Part shown: piece after piece, positions 11,067 through 21,690 of the stretch
How the letters are laid out: each line of letters begins with the position of its first letter
How positions within the stretch are numbered: the first letter of the stretch is position 1
Assembly: GCA_036867785.1 (NCBI GenBank)
Contig: CP145423.1
Location: 434,001-498,000, forward strand
Source: Plasmodiophora brassicae
Lineage: Eukaryota; Endomyxa: Phytomyxea; Phytomyxea; Plasmodiophorida
Length of the DNA: 64,000 nucleotides
Direction: 5' to 3'
The notes under the pieces: model-generated
Told to the model about the DNA's origin: nothing
The model's input: only the letters and a program-made list of their open reading frames with translations
Databases searched by the model: none
Program-made: the position numbers and the translations under genes

Positions 11067-12954
11067 ATGGTGGCCGAGGAGATCGTTCCACAGCAGCCGC
11101 CGCGATTCAGAGCACTAGTCCTCAATGCAATGTCGATGCCGATCCCGAAACAAATACGAACAGGAGCGACGAGAAAGAAGGGGGCGACCCCGCCGGCGAC
11201 GTCGGTGAAGACGAGATCGGCGCCGTCGCCGGCTCCCGCCGGGCCAGCCCTCGACAGCGCTGTCGATGCGGACATCGATCCCGGTGAAGACGACACAATG
11301 GCCGTCGAGTCACGGCTGATGGGTCGAAACCCGACCTCGCTGGGGTTGCGACAAACCCGGACCCATCTTCGGCAGCACCCGCGAGTCGTCAGTGCTCTGC
11401 AGATGCACTGGTGGGTTGCGTGTGGCGGTCGCAGGCTGGCGCGCTGCACGCGATCGGAATTCACAGCCGCGTATGCACGATGGCTCCTTGCATCGGTTCC
11501 CGGGATCGATCCTGCTCACGCCGACAAGGTCGCCGTCATCGAATGGAACCAATCCAAGAAGCGTCTGACATCGTACTGTTTCGCCGACAAGCTGTTTGCA
11601 TTAGCACATCACTGGTAACTCGTTCTGCATCGGTCGTCTTGCGCTCTCAATTCAGACGAGTTTCATCAGGTGTCATACGCTGAGTCCCGATGAGTACGAT
11701 CGTTTCCTCTCGGCACTGTTCCATCGAACAGTGGTCGCCGACTGGAACGCGCTGCGGTTCAGCTGGCGACCTGTGGATCGGATCGTAGCCATGCAGGAGA
11801 AAGAGCACCTAGATGCCGCAATGCAATCTCTGCCATTCCCCAATCCGGTATCGGCGTTCCAGGAGCCTGCTTCGGATAGCGACGCAGAGTCATGGACGCT
11901 TGCGAAGAGCGTCGATCCACCTGACCATGTCGTCGAACAGCAACAACAACCGACTCCACGTACTGGCCAGCAATTACGACAACAACAAGAGCAGCGGGAC
12001 CAGCCCCCACAAAAAGCACAAGAGCAAGAGCAACGGCAGCAACAAGAGCGTCAGCAGCCGGAACCACCGCCGGGGACGCTGCCTTCGGCGGACGTGGCTC
12101 GCGCCGAACCATCATTGCCTGCAAAGAAGACCAATGGGTCCTTCATATCCCCAGCAAAGCTACCAGTCACCGGCAAGAGGTCTCGACTGACGAACTTCGC
12201 CAAGCTAAGACTACTGAGAGGAATTCGGCCCACGCGACCCGGCGCTCCCAATCCGATGCTCAGGAACGCTGCCCCGAAGCCGATTCCGCCGCCGATTCGG
12301 CTGCGTCTCATCGTGGGACGTAACGATGATTCCGCTCAAAGCGCGGACAGCGCCAGCTCGTCGAGCGAGAGCATGGATACAAGGCCGGCGAGGAATGGGA
12401 CCCGATCTTCGCTCGCAGCGCCGCTAGCCGGAAGCGCCAGCTGCACAAATGTCATCATGGACAAGGGATCCGAAATTGACTTCAGCAAGCCAATTGCCAA
12501 GGTTGGGGTTGCTGAGCGACGAAAAGACGACGGGCATGTGCGCGTGGCGAAGACAATGTCGAAAGCACGACCGCACGTCAAGACCAAACGCGTGACAAGG
12601 GCGAAGGTCAGTGTCAGGAAATCGGAACCCAAGATGAGGACGATCGAGGACATCGTGTCGATGACGGTCGAGAGCGTTGACTGGAGCCGGATAAGATGTG
12701 ACTTTAAGACACAGGAGCTGGGCATCATCGACGTCCCCGATAAAATGGCGCCGACTGAACCGTGCCCCGATCCTGCATCGCAGACGCGCCGGACGACCGG
12801 CAAGAAGGCCAAGGCAAGATCGAAAGCCAAAACGAAACGAGGGCGTCGGAAACCGTCCTCAGCGAAGCGGCCGGCCACTATCCACCTGCGGACCGAGGTG
12901 CCGGAAGGCGGTGACGACGAACCTGGGGAGACCCGGCCTCTACCCGGTTCGTAA
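11067..12954 (+). CDS. Gln-rich basic protein with a possible ciliary-type helical domain
   Basis: A predicted 610-residue protein in two exons (11067-11614, 11670-12954); the 55-nt intron keeps phase. About residues 115-210 look folded: SEFTAAYARWLLASVPGID, then FADKLFALAHHWCHTLSPDEY and DRFLSALFHRTV. This resembles from memory the LADLWT/EYVxFLxxL segment common in ciliary proteins, but I cannot name a family. A poly-Gln/Glu/Pro stretch follows (about 260-310), then a long basic Ser/Lys/Arg tail with RKSEPKMRTIEDIVSMTVE and a KKAKARSKAKTKRGRRK cluster that could be a nuclear or microtubule-binding signal. The start Met is the first in the frame; the region before residue 90 is Pro/Ala-rich and may not be translated. 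Confidence 0.5.
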
Positions 12955-13351
12955 CATTCGTCGCGTAGGCTGGGACAGCAATAATACATTCATTAATCGG
13001 TATAGAGCACATCGAATGGATTCTGCGCCTGTGTGCTGCATCGTGGAGATTTCCTGCCCAGGATATTGTACATTCGGCAGGCGCATGCACGCGTGCAGTT
13101 GCGCGCGCAACTCCGTGGGGGCGTCCAGTCGCGTGTAGCCTATTTGTGGAACGCCGAGTCGCCGACGCTTACGTAGCTCATCACCCGAACCCAAAAGCAG
13201 CTCGCGTTAGTCCGTGGGGTCGGCAGAACCAGGCGACGATCGGTCCAGGGTCCTCGGATTGCAGGAGCAGCCTGACGTCGACGCGTATAGCAGTCACAGG
13301 TAGAGCAGCGCGAACTAGTATTCAACGGGCTGTTTCAGATCGTCCCGCAGA

Positions 13352-13552
13352 GTGATGCCGAACTCGGGGAAGCATGGCGGCCTGGACCGGCACTCGGGAT
13401 CCGGCGTTCGCGGCGAGCCGAAGAAGGGCGGCGCGGGCGGCAAAGGCACCTGGGGCTCCGTGACCGACCACACCGTCGCGCCGGCCGCGCTTGACAAGAA
13501 CGACCCGAACTACGACCCGCACGACTCGCCGAAGTCCAAGCCCAAGCACTGA
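13352..13552 (+). CDS. PDCD4-motif microprotein (KKGGAGGKGTWG)
   Basis: A 66-residue ORF (MMPNSGKHGG start) with LDRHSGSGVRG, the glycine-rich KKGGAGGKGTWG motif and LDKNDPNYD. These two motifs occur in this order just before the first MA3 domain of PDCD4 and plant MRF proteins, and in short fungal proteins. No MA3 domain follows, because the ORF ends at SKPKH. In PDCD4 this stretch lies in the N-terminal RNA/translation-factor-binding part. It may be a free-standing small translation-linked protein, or the last exon of a gene whose upstream exon I did not find. An AG at 13341 in TTTCAG could be an acceptor just before the start. Confidence 0.6.
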   Translation: MMPNSGKHGGLDRHSGSGVRGEPKKGGAGGKGTWGSVTDHTVAPAALDKNDPNYDPHDSPKSKPKH

Positions 13553-13598
13553 TCCACGCGTCCAAGGCTGTCTCCGAAATACAACGGTCCCACATTGG

Positions 13599-15391
13599 CT
13601 ATGTTATTGGATGATTATGCTGCTGTTCGTCGTCGTCGTCGCTGCGCGCGCTAGTTATCTCGGGCAGCGACCCGATCGTGATCATCAACGCATCCGCGTT
13701 GTCGTCCGTGTGCTCATCGTCCGGTGGACGATACCCTCGCACCTCCCGAATAATCTCGTTCGTCCACGTCTCCAGTCGTGCCAGCATCTCCAGCACCGTC
13801 TCCTGGTCCGGCACGACCTGCCCGAACACGCGCCGCAAGACGCCATCCAGCTCGAGCTTCAGCGTCTCCCACATCGTCGTCCCATCCCACCATTGCTGCT
13901 CCCTGAACATGCAATCAGCGGCCGTCCAGGAATATTAGGGCGCGCGCAATATGTACAGCTCGCGAATGCAGCTCTCGCTGGAAGCGATCTCTCCCTGCAG
14001 CTCGGACACGACAGCGCGCTTGCTGGGTTTACCGGCGCCGTGGCCACCCCGGCAGTCGGCATTCGCGTCATCGTCGGCGGTGGCCTGCTTGATAAATGCC
14101 GTCAGCGCGTAGATCTCGTCGAACTGGACGATGTTGGCGCGCTCCCGGTCCTGGAACCACTGGCACAGCTGGTCGCCGGCGCTGTTGATGCCCGTCTCGG
14201 CGCAGATGCGCTGCCAGTCCGCCTGACGTTTGGCCAGCCATCGTCCCCCTTCCTCCACCTTGACCTGGTCGATCGCGTTGCTCCACGTGGCCTGCGCCCA
14301 GATGCTGCAGACGCGCTCCAGCTCGTCGACGCTGGTGGCCGCGTTCGGATCAATGAGTGCCAGCGACGGCGCGTCCTTCTCGCCACGTCGATACCGTCGT
14401 AGGGTCTCCTCAATGCTTTCCTTCTCACGGACGACTGTTAGCAGGTGTCGCCATTCCGCATCGCAGACCTGCTCCAGCTTGTCGCTCGTGGCCATCAGCG
14501 CGGCCACCATCTGTCGGGCGCCGTTCTCCGCCGACACCGTCTCATCGATCGCCTTGAACACGTTCACGATGTCGTCCCGCCGCGCCTCCCTCTGCTGACC
14601 CTAATATGCGACGCGTTAACGCGTTGCATCACAGTCGAGCTCTCCGGTCGTACGAGTTTGACTAAAGTGCTCGTCAGGATCTGGTTCGAATGCGTCAGGT
14701 CCTCGAGCGACGTCTTCAGGGTGCGCATCTCCATGCGCAGCGTGGACAATTTAACATTCGACGCCGACATTTGCGTTTCCAGGGCGACGACCCGGTGCTC
14801 CTGTTTCGTCTGGCGCCTGGCGAACTTGACGTACCCGTCGTCGCTGGCGACCTTGTCGGCAATGGCACGGTCCAGGGCGGCGAGTCGGCGATGCAACGAG
14901 CCCAGCGTCCTCTTCGTGCCGATGGTGCCCCGTTTGACCTGGTCCTCGATCTGGAGCAGGCGTGTGGCGCTGGCGCCCAGGGCGGACTTCGACGAGCGCC
15001 TGGCGACCTGGACGTCGCAGATGATGTCCTTTTCGATGTCGTCCTGCTCGAGCTCCTGTACGGTCGCCCGAGCGAGCTGGAGTTGCCGCTTGGCATCGCG
15101 ACGAGGGTGCGTTCGGTCGTAGTCGTTCTGCTTGCTGTGCAGCGCCTTCGACAGGCGCGCCAGGTCGATCTGCGCATCCTGGACGATGTCGTTCGTGGAG
15201 AACAACGATGATGAACGATACAGGGCGCCGGGCACAGCGCCCAACATCGTACGACGTCCTCGACGACCGTTCAGATTCCACACGCGACTGGGTACGCTCG
15301 CTGATGATGGCAGACTCACATCGGTTCCAAATCCGTCCCCTCTTTCGGCAATGATGAACGACATCTTGTGTTTGGCGTCCTGCATTGGCAA
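13599..15391 (-). CDS. Coiled-coil protein, possibly axonemal/centrosomal
   Basis: A predicted 561-residue protein in three exons (15391-14654, 14600-13957, 13902-13599), with introns of 53 and 54 nt that keep phase. The body from about residue 65 to 245 is nearly continuous heptad sequence rich in Arg, Gln, Glu and Leu (for example QDAQIDLARLSKALHSKQ, LHRRLAALDRAIADKVA, KLSTLRMEMRTLKTSLEDL). A second helical block (residues 250-430) includes EWRHLLTVVREKESIEETL and RWLAKRQADWQRICAETG. The C-terminal exon begins EQQWWDGTTMWETLKLELD. No family is certain; the overall look is that of axoneme or basal-body coiled-coil proteins. It is divergently arranged with LRRC45, with starts 108 bp apart, possibly sharing a promoter. 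Confidence 0.65.
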
Positions 15392-15499
15392 ATCCTCAAT
15401 TTCTTGCCCAATGAAAGCGGCTGGTACGCTACTGCTGGACGAATCGGTGAGCGACGATGCGATTAGGGCAACCGCCGCGGCTGATCAGGACCGTACCTA

Positions 15500-17242
15500 A
15501 TGGTAGGCGGCGCTGAGGGCGCTGTCAGCGGGCGTGGGTGGGATGGCAGCGGACAGGGTGACATTGACGCCGCTCGACGCATTGCCTGGAGTATCAAGTG
15601 CCAAGAGAACCCGTCGAGGTTGGCCACGTTCGCACAGGGCCTGAACTGGGCGCGCTGATGATGATTTCGTGGTCGCAGATTGGACCTATCCAATCGTCGC
15701 GTCGCCTGCTTGGACGACCTGTCGCAATTGTGCCAGACGTTGGCGCTGCCGGCGTCTCTGACCCAGCACGTCGATCTCCGGCACAACGGCCTTGGGCCGG
15801 AGGCAGCCGACCCGATCGCGCGCATGCTCGTCGTCAACAGGTCTCTGCTATCGTTAGGTAGTCGAATGCATCGTTTGTGACGTTGTAATGAATTTCCTAA
15901 CATTGCCTGAGGGTTCAGATCTGCGATGGAACCGCATCGGCACGGCTGGGGCCACCACGCTTCTGTCGTCGCTGACTGAAAACCGGATCCTGCAGGATTG
16001 TCGACTGGCAGGAAACGACGTGGACTCTGTCATCCTGTCGCGAATCGACGATTGCTGCCGGCGGAATCGTTTGCATCGCCCTGGGCCGTACTTGTCGCTT
16101 GCCGACCGCAGCAAACCGTGCCGACCGGTCGTTCCTGTTGCGTTCGGGGACGACCAGCTCAATTCGCTACGCGCCCTGATGTCGTTCGATCGAAAGGTGA
16201 CCCGACGGCACGGCTTCCTGCTCGAACCTGACATGTAGTATCTGGTGGTAGGAGAAGGAGCGCGCGGAGCTCGAGGCGACCAGAGCCCAGAACCGTCTCA
16301 GTGTCGCCCTGAACGATATCCGGCAGCAAGCCTGTCGTGAACGCGATCTGGCAAACGCGTGGGATCGCGAACGGCAACGCCTGGAACACGTCCTGGCCGA
16401 CGCCAGGCGCTCCATTGACAACGAACGAGTCGAGCACGACCGAAAGATCCGTCACCTGGAAGGTCTGAATTACGATATTGTCGCATTCGCCAGTGCCGGC
16501 GCCCGTCCTGAACACACTGCTTTAGAGCGGTGCCTCGTCACCCAGATTAGCAGCGAGGAGATGCAGAAGCACCTGCAGGAGAAGCTGGAGGTGCGCATGC
16601 AGTCCAGTTGCCACTGTATGAGCGGCGCCCTAATATGCCGCGTGGCAGCACTGGCAACGATGCTATGCGGAGATGGAAGGAGAGCATGTCGCTGCTGTCG
16701 AAAGCCAGGAACGCATGGCATCGACGCGCATCCAGGCGGTGTGCAGGCAGAGGGACGCCGCCCAGCATGAGGTGCTGTCGCTGAAGGCGGAGCTGGACGT
16801 CAGCCGGCACGAGATTGCTGAGTTGAGGCGGGCGGCGCAGCAGATGCAGGCGGAAATCGTGTCGCTGAGCAGACAACTCGCCGACAGTTCCACTCAGGTG
16901 TCGCAAGCCAAGGCGGGGGAGGCGGACGCCAAATCGGCACTTGCTATTGTACAGAACCGCCTGGCCATTGCCGAGAAACAAGCGCTGGACAGTGCCGCCC
17001 GCGAACGCGACAACGCGTTATCGATGGCGCATGACTGCATCCATCGGCTGGAGATGGCGCTCGACGCCATGTCGAGCGATGAACGACGCGCGCAGGCTCG
17101 CGAGCAACGTCAGCTCCAGCAACTTCAGCACAAGGAGAAAGCTTCAATGCGGCGCGCCCTCAGCCGCGCTGTCGTCACCGTCGAAAAAGCATTTGCCGAT
17201 GACCAATGCGACCCAGGATACGTCGCAGCCGACTATCTCTAA
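15500..17242 (+). CDS. LRRC45: LRRC45-like centrosomal/basal-body protein (LRR + coiled coil)
   Basis: A predicted 481-residue protein in six exons (15500-15618, 15679-15857, 15919-16196, 16252-16462, 16526-16590, 16649-17242), every junction in phase. Residues 40-160 carry ribonuclease-inhibitor-type leucine-rich repeats: RLDLSNRRVACL, HVDLRHNGLGPEAA, LDLRWNRIGTAGATTLL and CRLAGNDVDSVIL. The last two match the order and wording of LRRC45 (LDLRWNNVG, LDLAGNNI). The rest is coiled coil (EKERAELEATRAQNRLS, then ISSEEMQKHLQEKLE, then HEVLSLKAELDVSRHEIAEL). LRRC45 is a fibre-like linker at proximal centrioles and basal bodies, used in centrosome cohesion and ciliogenesis. It has fewer LRRs than animal LRRC45 (about four here). 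Confidence 0.72.
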
Positions 17243-17278
17243 CTGTGTCGAAGTACACTTGTCATGCGCGTTCGTCCA

Positions 17279-17798
17279 TCATTTATTCATGTCGTATCGG
17301 TCCGGCCAGTGCACCGGGTAGCTTGCCTTTGCCGACGGTTTACCCTTCGATTCCCCGATGGCGTTGTCGGCGTCGTTACCTCGGGTAGCAATGCTGCTGC
17401 GGCGCTTGAATTCACACATTGCCAGGCACCTGTCACTGGTTAGGGCTTCGAGACCGAGGCGCCTGAGTGAAAAGCGCGAAGAACAGAATAAACTAAAACT
17501 AACGACTTCAGTAAACCCGGGCCGCCAAGATGCCCAACACCTGACTGATGCCGCACGGGACAAGAAAACGGTTTGGCGACGTGTTCCGCTTCTGCACGGC
17601 ATCGACCGAAAGCCCAGCTCCCACGCCTTCACGTTTCACTTTCTGGATATACCGAATCCCCAGCCAGCGCGGGTACGCGTTGCTCGCTGCGTAGATGGCG
17701 CTTGGAACCAGCAGGAGCAGGTGCGCTGCGGGATAATGCTCATTGGTATTGTACAATACTAGATGCGTCTCCGTCGCGATGCCCAGATCGGCACACAT
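17279..17798 (-). CDS. Small predicted membrane-associated protein, unrecognised
   Basis: Two overlapping reading frames look coding. The upstream one has a hydrophobic helix followed by a Tyr/Arg-rich segment (HLLLLVPSAIYAASNAYPRW, then LGIRYIQKVKREG). The downstream one is polar and basic (RLGLEALTSDRCLAMCEFKR, then ESKGKPSAK) and ends with PDRYDMNK. An intron probably joins them somewhere in 17450-17560; a CTCAG acceptor at about 17465 fits, but I could not fix the donor. One transmembrane helix near the N-terminus suggests an organelle-membrane protein. No family was recognised. It converges with LRRC45 (stops 37 bp apart), and its 5' side abuts the inverted repeat. Confidence 0.35.
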
Positions 17799-17815
17799 TG
17801 CGATCGCCGCTACGC

Positions 17816-18232
17816 TCTGTGGACCTATTGTATGGAGCGTTGGATCAAGTTTATGAAAGGCTAGCTCCTGACCTCAGCAGTATCGGAAGCGTTGCAAGAA
17901 GCTGCAACTTGCGATGGCCGCGACTCTCGTCAGGGCGGATATGAATGGACACCTGATGGCATGACCCTTGCAGAGAAATTGACGGCAATAATATGCCACC
18001 ATTATCGGAACCATTCATGGAAGAAACGTTGCCAAACAGCAGCCGAACGTCAGAACGGCACGTCAGGTGTCCATGCATATCCGCTCTGACGAGAGTCGTG
18101 GCCATAGCAAGTTGCAGCTTCTTGCCGATACTGAACGCTTCCGATACTGCTGAGATCAGAACGCTTCCGATACTGTTGAGGTCAGGAGCCCTTTCATAGA
18201 CTTGATCCAACGCTCCATACAATAGGTCCACA
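17816..18232 (+). repeat. Imperfect inverted repeat (foldback) with about 106-bp loop
   Basis: The left arm, 17816-17955, is repeated in reverse complement at 18062-18232, both beginning or ending with CTGTGGACCTATTG. The right arm is about 30 bp longer because the motif CAGTATCGGAAGCGTT is duplicated in it. Each arm, read outward to inward, encodes the same fragment LWTYCMERWIK, so a piece of coding sequence was duplicated in inverted orientation. The transcript could form a long hairpin. Confidence 0.85.
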
Positions 18233-18515
18233 GAAAGACGTAAACGGGGCCCCAATATCGTATTATGTCACAGAGATGCGCGAGCATTGTGGCAACGTCG
18301 GATCCATTGACACAGGAAATACTCATTTGCGTCACCCTCGTCCGGCAGTTTCGCTTCCCCGTCATCGCTGGACTCCAACCATTCCCGAAGAAAGAAGTTG
18401 CCATCGACGTCATCGGGCGACTTTGCCAGAAGTAGTCTCCCACTGCGTCATCATCGGCTGACGACTTCTCCTCCAGTGCGGCGTTCACATCACGACTCAT
18501 CGGCGCGAATCTCAC
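18156..18515 (-). pseudogene. Transposase-like fragment (DUF4218-type motif)
   Basis: A 119-residue ORF whose second half, MLAHLCDIIRYWGPVYVF followed by LWTYCMERWIKSMKG, resembles the segment found in plant and protist DNA-transposon proteins (GPVxxxWxYxxERxxGxLK, as in DUF4218 of CACTA elements). The preceding residues (EEKSSADDDAVGDYFWQS) show no motif. There is no start or end consistent with a complete gene, and the end runs into the inverted repeat at 18062-18232. I read it as a decayed transposon fragment; the family assignment is from motif memory. Confidence 0.4.
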
Positions 18516-18529
18516 GCTGGACCAACTGA

Positions 18530-19186
18530 TACCTACCCGCGTTCGTTGCGAAGTGCGTGGTATGTACCACTTTCAACTTCCATGACGATCCGGCCGCGCA
18601 GAGAATTGGATCCTGTAACCGGTTGCTGTGACTGCAAGCTGTCCCGAATTGACCGAAATTGACATTCTTGACCTGAATTTGACGCGGAATTTTTCCCAGT
18701 GTTATGCCTCCCTTCGAGAGCACGACCTGCAGTGTCAAAACGTCTTCGATGGCCAGTGCAGCACCCTGAGCGTGGCTGTCGCCATCACGATCCCTAGAGC
18801 AGCATTCTCTGCAGCAGTCGACTGCCGTTCACATGTGGCCCAACATCAGTCGGCCTTGCACTGCAGTCTCCAGCACTGTACTTGTCGTTGGTAGTTGATA
18901 CTCGCAACGTATCGAAGAGGCTACTTAGCATACAAGAAACAGACAACCTGTTTGCTGTAGCCAAGCACACGACCAGCAGCATTTACGCATACATCCGGCG
19001 TGCGCGTCCTGCTAGCGAGATGCTCAGATGAATGATGATGTCGTTTGGCACAGCCCGGCTTCCAGAAAGTGCTTTTCGAGTCGGCCTCCGTCCGAAGGCT
19101 ATTCCCCATCGTCGGCCTTCGGATGGGTGCCAGCCGGTCCATCGGAATAGGGTATAACTATATACAATATTACCTCAAAATACGCC
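18530..19186. other. No gene seen; intergenic before the Crypton
   Basis: Short ORFs only, none with recognisable motifs or plausible splice joins. The stretch at 19146-19180 is AT-rich (TATAACTATATACAATATTA) compared with its surroundings and could hold the promoter of the recombinase gene that follows. Confidence 0.4.
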
Positions 19187-19339
19187 GTGTATCGTCCCTA
19201 CCAACGGTCCTACCAGGATCCTACCACGGATCCTACCGCACCCACGGATCCTACCAGACGCCGCCGCCCCCTCCCGGTACAACCAAGCGCACCGCCGCAC
19301 GCATCCCCACGCAGGTTTCCACACCGCATTGTCGACGTC

Positions 19340-21514
19340 ATGGGTCGATCACGATCGTCTGGAGGGCAACGAACGCGCACAGCGGCCCAGTTCCGTGTCA
19401 GCAACCGGGCCAAGTACCATGTCCCCGCCGAGTTATGGGCGGACGCCGTTGTCGGTTTGGGCCTGGTTCGTCGCCGCCTGCGCGTCTCGGAAGGAACGAG
19501 CCGCCCTGTCACCGGGAGCAAGCCCCTGGCCAAGAACTCGGTGCATGCCTACGGCAAGCACATTCGTGGACTCAGGTACTACTGTTGCCTGGTGGGTGAC
19601 TACGACAGCCTTCTTGTCCTGCAGGACGATGCGCCATCTGATCACTGCCCGTCCATGAGTGCGAAGACGTTATCGAACTTTGTTCGGTTCAAGAGGGGCG
19701 TCAATGGGACGCCGCTTGTCGATGCCTCGGGCGTGCCCGTCCTGGATCGGCGTGGGCAGCCTGTCGTCTGCCAAGGCGGGTGGAATGGCCCTGGCAACGT
19801 GGAGCAGTTCGAGTCGGCTGTTACGGCGGTGCATGCGGCGCGCGATCAACGTGGCAACTTTGAAGACGTGTGCAACGCCTGCTGGGACGCGTTCCAGGCG
19901 GCGCGTCAAGCGAGTGCCTGCGGCCGGCATGTTGGACAGCATGACGAATCTTGCGACACGTGCTGGGCGACGTTCTCGAGATCGAGTCAGTCTTTCGGCT
20001 GCTTTCATCACGTCGGACAGCCACGCCTGTGGCGGCGCGGGAATCCTGTGCTGAGTCAAGTTGCGGTCGACACCAAGCAATGGATGAAACGCGAGACGCA
20101 AGGGTACAAGGCAGAGGGTAACTTCGCTCTGCTGCCTGACCAGCTACTCGAGATCAGGCGGCAGCTCGTTGCGACTGGCTCCCTCCGAGACTATTCCACC
20201 TGGGTGTCGATCCTGATCGGCGTCCACCTGTTCCTTCGGGCCGACGAGATCGTCGACATCGCGCTTGAAGATTTCTTGCTCGAGATGACGGCCAAGGACG
20301 ACCTGGACCGCGTCGATCAGCTCGTCATGCAGGTCTGCGGCAAGTCGGAGAGGGCCAAGGCCGAGGGTTCCGTCAATCTGGTCTTGTACCGGCTTGATTC
20401 GCACCCGAAGCTATGCCCCATCCGGGCGTTGTTCACGTTGGTGTCTCGGACACGCATCAAGTCCGGGTTGGTCTTCGGCACGAAGCAACACCTTGACGCG
20501 ATCGACCGAGGCGCCGCTTCGTTCGAATCGTTCCCGGATGGATTGTCCTACGACGAGTTCAACGCCGAGTTCGTTCGTGTTTGCAGGCCTGTCGTCGGCG
20601 ACGACACGATGCACCGGTACGGCCCGCACTCGATCCGCAAGACGGCGTACCTGTTCGCCATCTGGGGTGGTGGCGACCTCGATCACATCAGGCAAGCGGC
20701 GCGCCACAAGACGCTCAAGAACGCGGAATTGTATTATCGCGATTCGAAAGCTCTGCTGGCCCGGGCGCGCAGGACGAACAGCCACGTACTGGCGTTGACG
20801 CCCAAGTGGGAGCCGATCTTCCTGGAGAACCTGCGCAACGCTCGGCGGATCGCTCTCGATAGCAGGTGCCCGCCGCAGTCGAGCTCGATACCCGGGTTGG
20901 CATCGACGTACGTCGCGACACAGCTCCGGGTCGATCCGGCGTCCGTGTCCCTGATGCAGCTCATCTCTCTGGCAGAGCGCGATATCCCTGAGACGCCGGC
21001 GTTTCAACAATTGGAACAACTGCTTCAAACGCATGTGCCCCAGCTGGCACAGACGATGATGTCGCTGGTTAACCAGGTCGTTCTCCAACGACTCAACAAT
21101 TCGGAATCTCAGCCAGCCATCCAGCAGCCACCGGCCCCGCCCCCAGTCCAACCGCCGATGGCGTCGTCATTGTCACCTCCGCCGCCGCTGCCGCAACCTG
21201 ATCCGAACGATGACAACCGGGGGTGCGCGAGGCGAGGCGGTAATGTCGATCTTCCTGGGCGTTCACAGCTGGCCAAGCTTTCGACTTCGTCGGAGAAGAT
21301 TGTGCTGCTTCTATCCATCGAGGCGTCGCTGCCGGCCAGCAAGAAAGACCTGACCGAGCGTGCACGCACGTTCGTCAATCAGGTCGTGACGCCAGTACTG
21401 CGGTGCTACCGCGAACACTGCGCCTCGTCGTTGCCCGAATTCGTCGACAAGTGGGGGGCCAACTTCTCACACTCCCGGTTTTCGAAGGGGTGCGGTTGTG
21501 TGGAGCCCCAATAA
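19340..21514 (+). CDS. Crypton-type tyrosine recombinase
   Basis: A 724-775-residue protein; the frame is open from Met at 19187, but Met at 19340 (MGRSRSSGGQ) is preferred because the upstream codons are translated TCCTACC repeats. The N-terminal half carries a DNA-binding core-type domain (SVHAYGKHIRGLRYYC) and two Cys/His pairs (VCNACWDAF, CDTCWATF with GRHVGQHDES and CFHHVG) that could bind zinc. The catalytic half shows the Crypton/DUF3504 signature: arginine in FLRADEIVDI (about residue 350 of the longer frame), HSIRKT (about 480), ARHKTLK (about 505) and the nucleophile in ELYYRD (about 515). It catalyses strand exchange through a phosphotyrosine link for integration and excision. A Pro-rich linker and a basic C-terminus follow. 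All catalytic residues are intact, so it may be active. Confidence 0.82.
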   Translation: MGRSRSSGGQRTRTAAQFRVSNRAKYHVPAELWADAVVGLGLVRRRLRVSEGTSRPVTGSKPLAKNSVHAYGKHIRGLRYYCCLVGDYDSLLVLQDDAPSDHCPSMSAKTLSNFVRFKRGVNGTPLVDASGVPVLDRRGQPVVCQGGWNGPGNVEQFESAVTAVHAARDQRGNFEDVCNACWDAFQAARQASACGRHVGQHDESCDTCWATFSRSSQSFGCFHHVGQPRLWRRGNPVLSQVAVDTKQWMKRETQGYKAEGNFALLPDQLLEIRRQLVATGSLRDYSTWVSILIGVHLFLRADEIVDIALEDFLLEMTAKDDLDRVDQLVMQVCGKSERAKAEGSVNLVLYRLDSHPKLCPIRALFTLVSRTRIKSGLVFGTKQHLDAIDRGAASFESFPDGLSYDEFNAEFVRVCRPVVGDDTMHRYGPHSIRKTAYLFAIWGGGDLDHIRQAARHKTLKNAELYYRDSKALLARARRTNSHVLALTPKWEPIFLENLRNARRIALDSRCPPQSSSIPGLASTYVATQLRVDPASVSLMQLISLAERDIPETPAFQQLEQLLQTHVPQLAQTMMSLVNQVVLQRLNNSESQPAIQQPPAPPPVQPPMASSLSPPPPLPQPDPNDDNRGCARRGGNVDLPGRSQLAKLSTSSEKIVLLLSIEASLPASKKDLTERARTFVNQVVTPVLRCYREHCASSLPEFVDKWGANFSHSRFSKGCGCVEPQ

Positions 21515-21612
21515 ATTGGATGATTCGTTCCGGGCCTACCTGCGTTCCCAGCTGGCAATGCGTTCCTGGCGGTTTGCTTGCACCGCCCGGCTATGTACAT
21601 AGGTAGGCCTGG

Positions 21613-21651
21613 CGGTCACAAAAGTGCGCAGTGCGCGCATTTTTTGTGACC
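21613..21651 (+). repeat. Hairpin at the 3' side of the Crypton
   Basis: GGTCACAAAA at 21613 pairs with TTTTTTGTGACC ending at 21651, enclosing a second pairable GTGCGC/GCGCGC core. This predicts a stem of about 17 bp with a small loop. It lies between the recombinase stop and the TCCTACC repeats, so it may be an element-end structure or a transcription/3'-end signal. Confidence 0.7.
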
Positions 21652-21690
21652 CTCCTACCATCCTACCACGACACTAACTTATCGCAGTCC

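Larger units (their letters stand above)
19187..21690 (+). mobile_element. Crypton DNA transposon (tyrosine recombinase element)
   Basis: The element is defined by one long uninterrupted Crypton-type recombinase ORF (19187-21514). Short TCCTACCA-rich direct repeats lie on both sides: 19196-19258 (GGTCCTACCAGGATCCTACC, with TCCTACC about four times) and 21652-21668 (CCTCCTACCATCCTACCACG). A hairpin lies at 21613-21651. No terminal inverted repeats were seen, as expected for Cryptons. Exact ends are not established. Confidence 0.65.
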
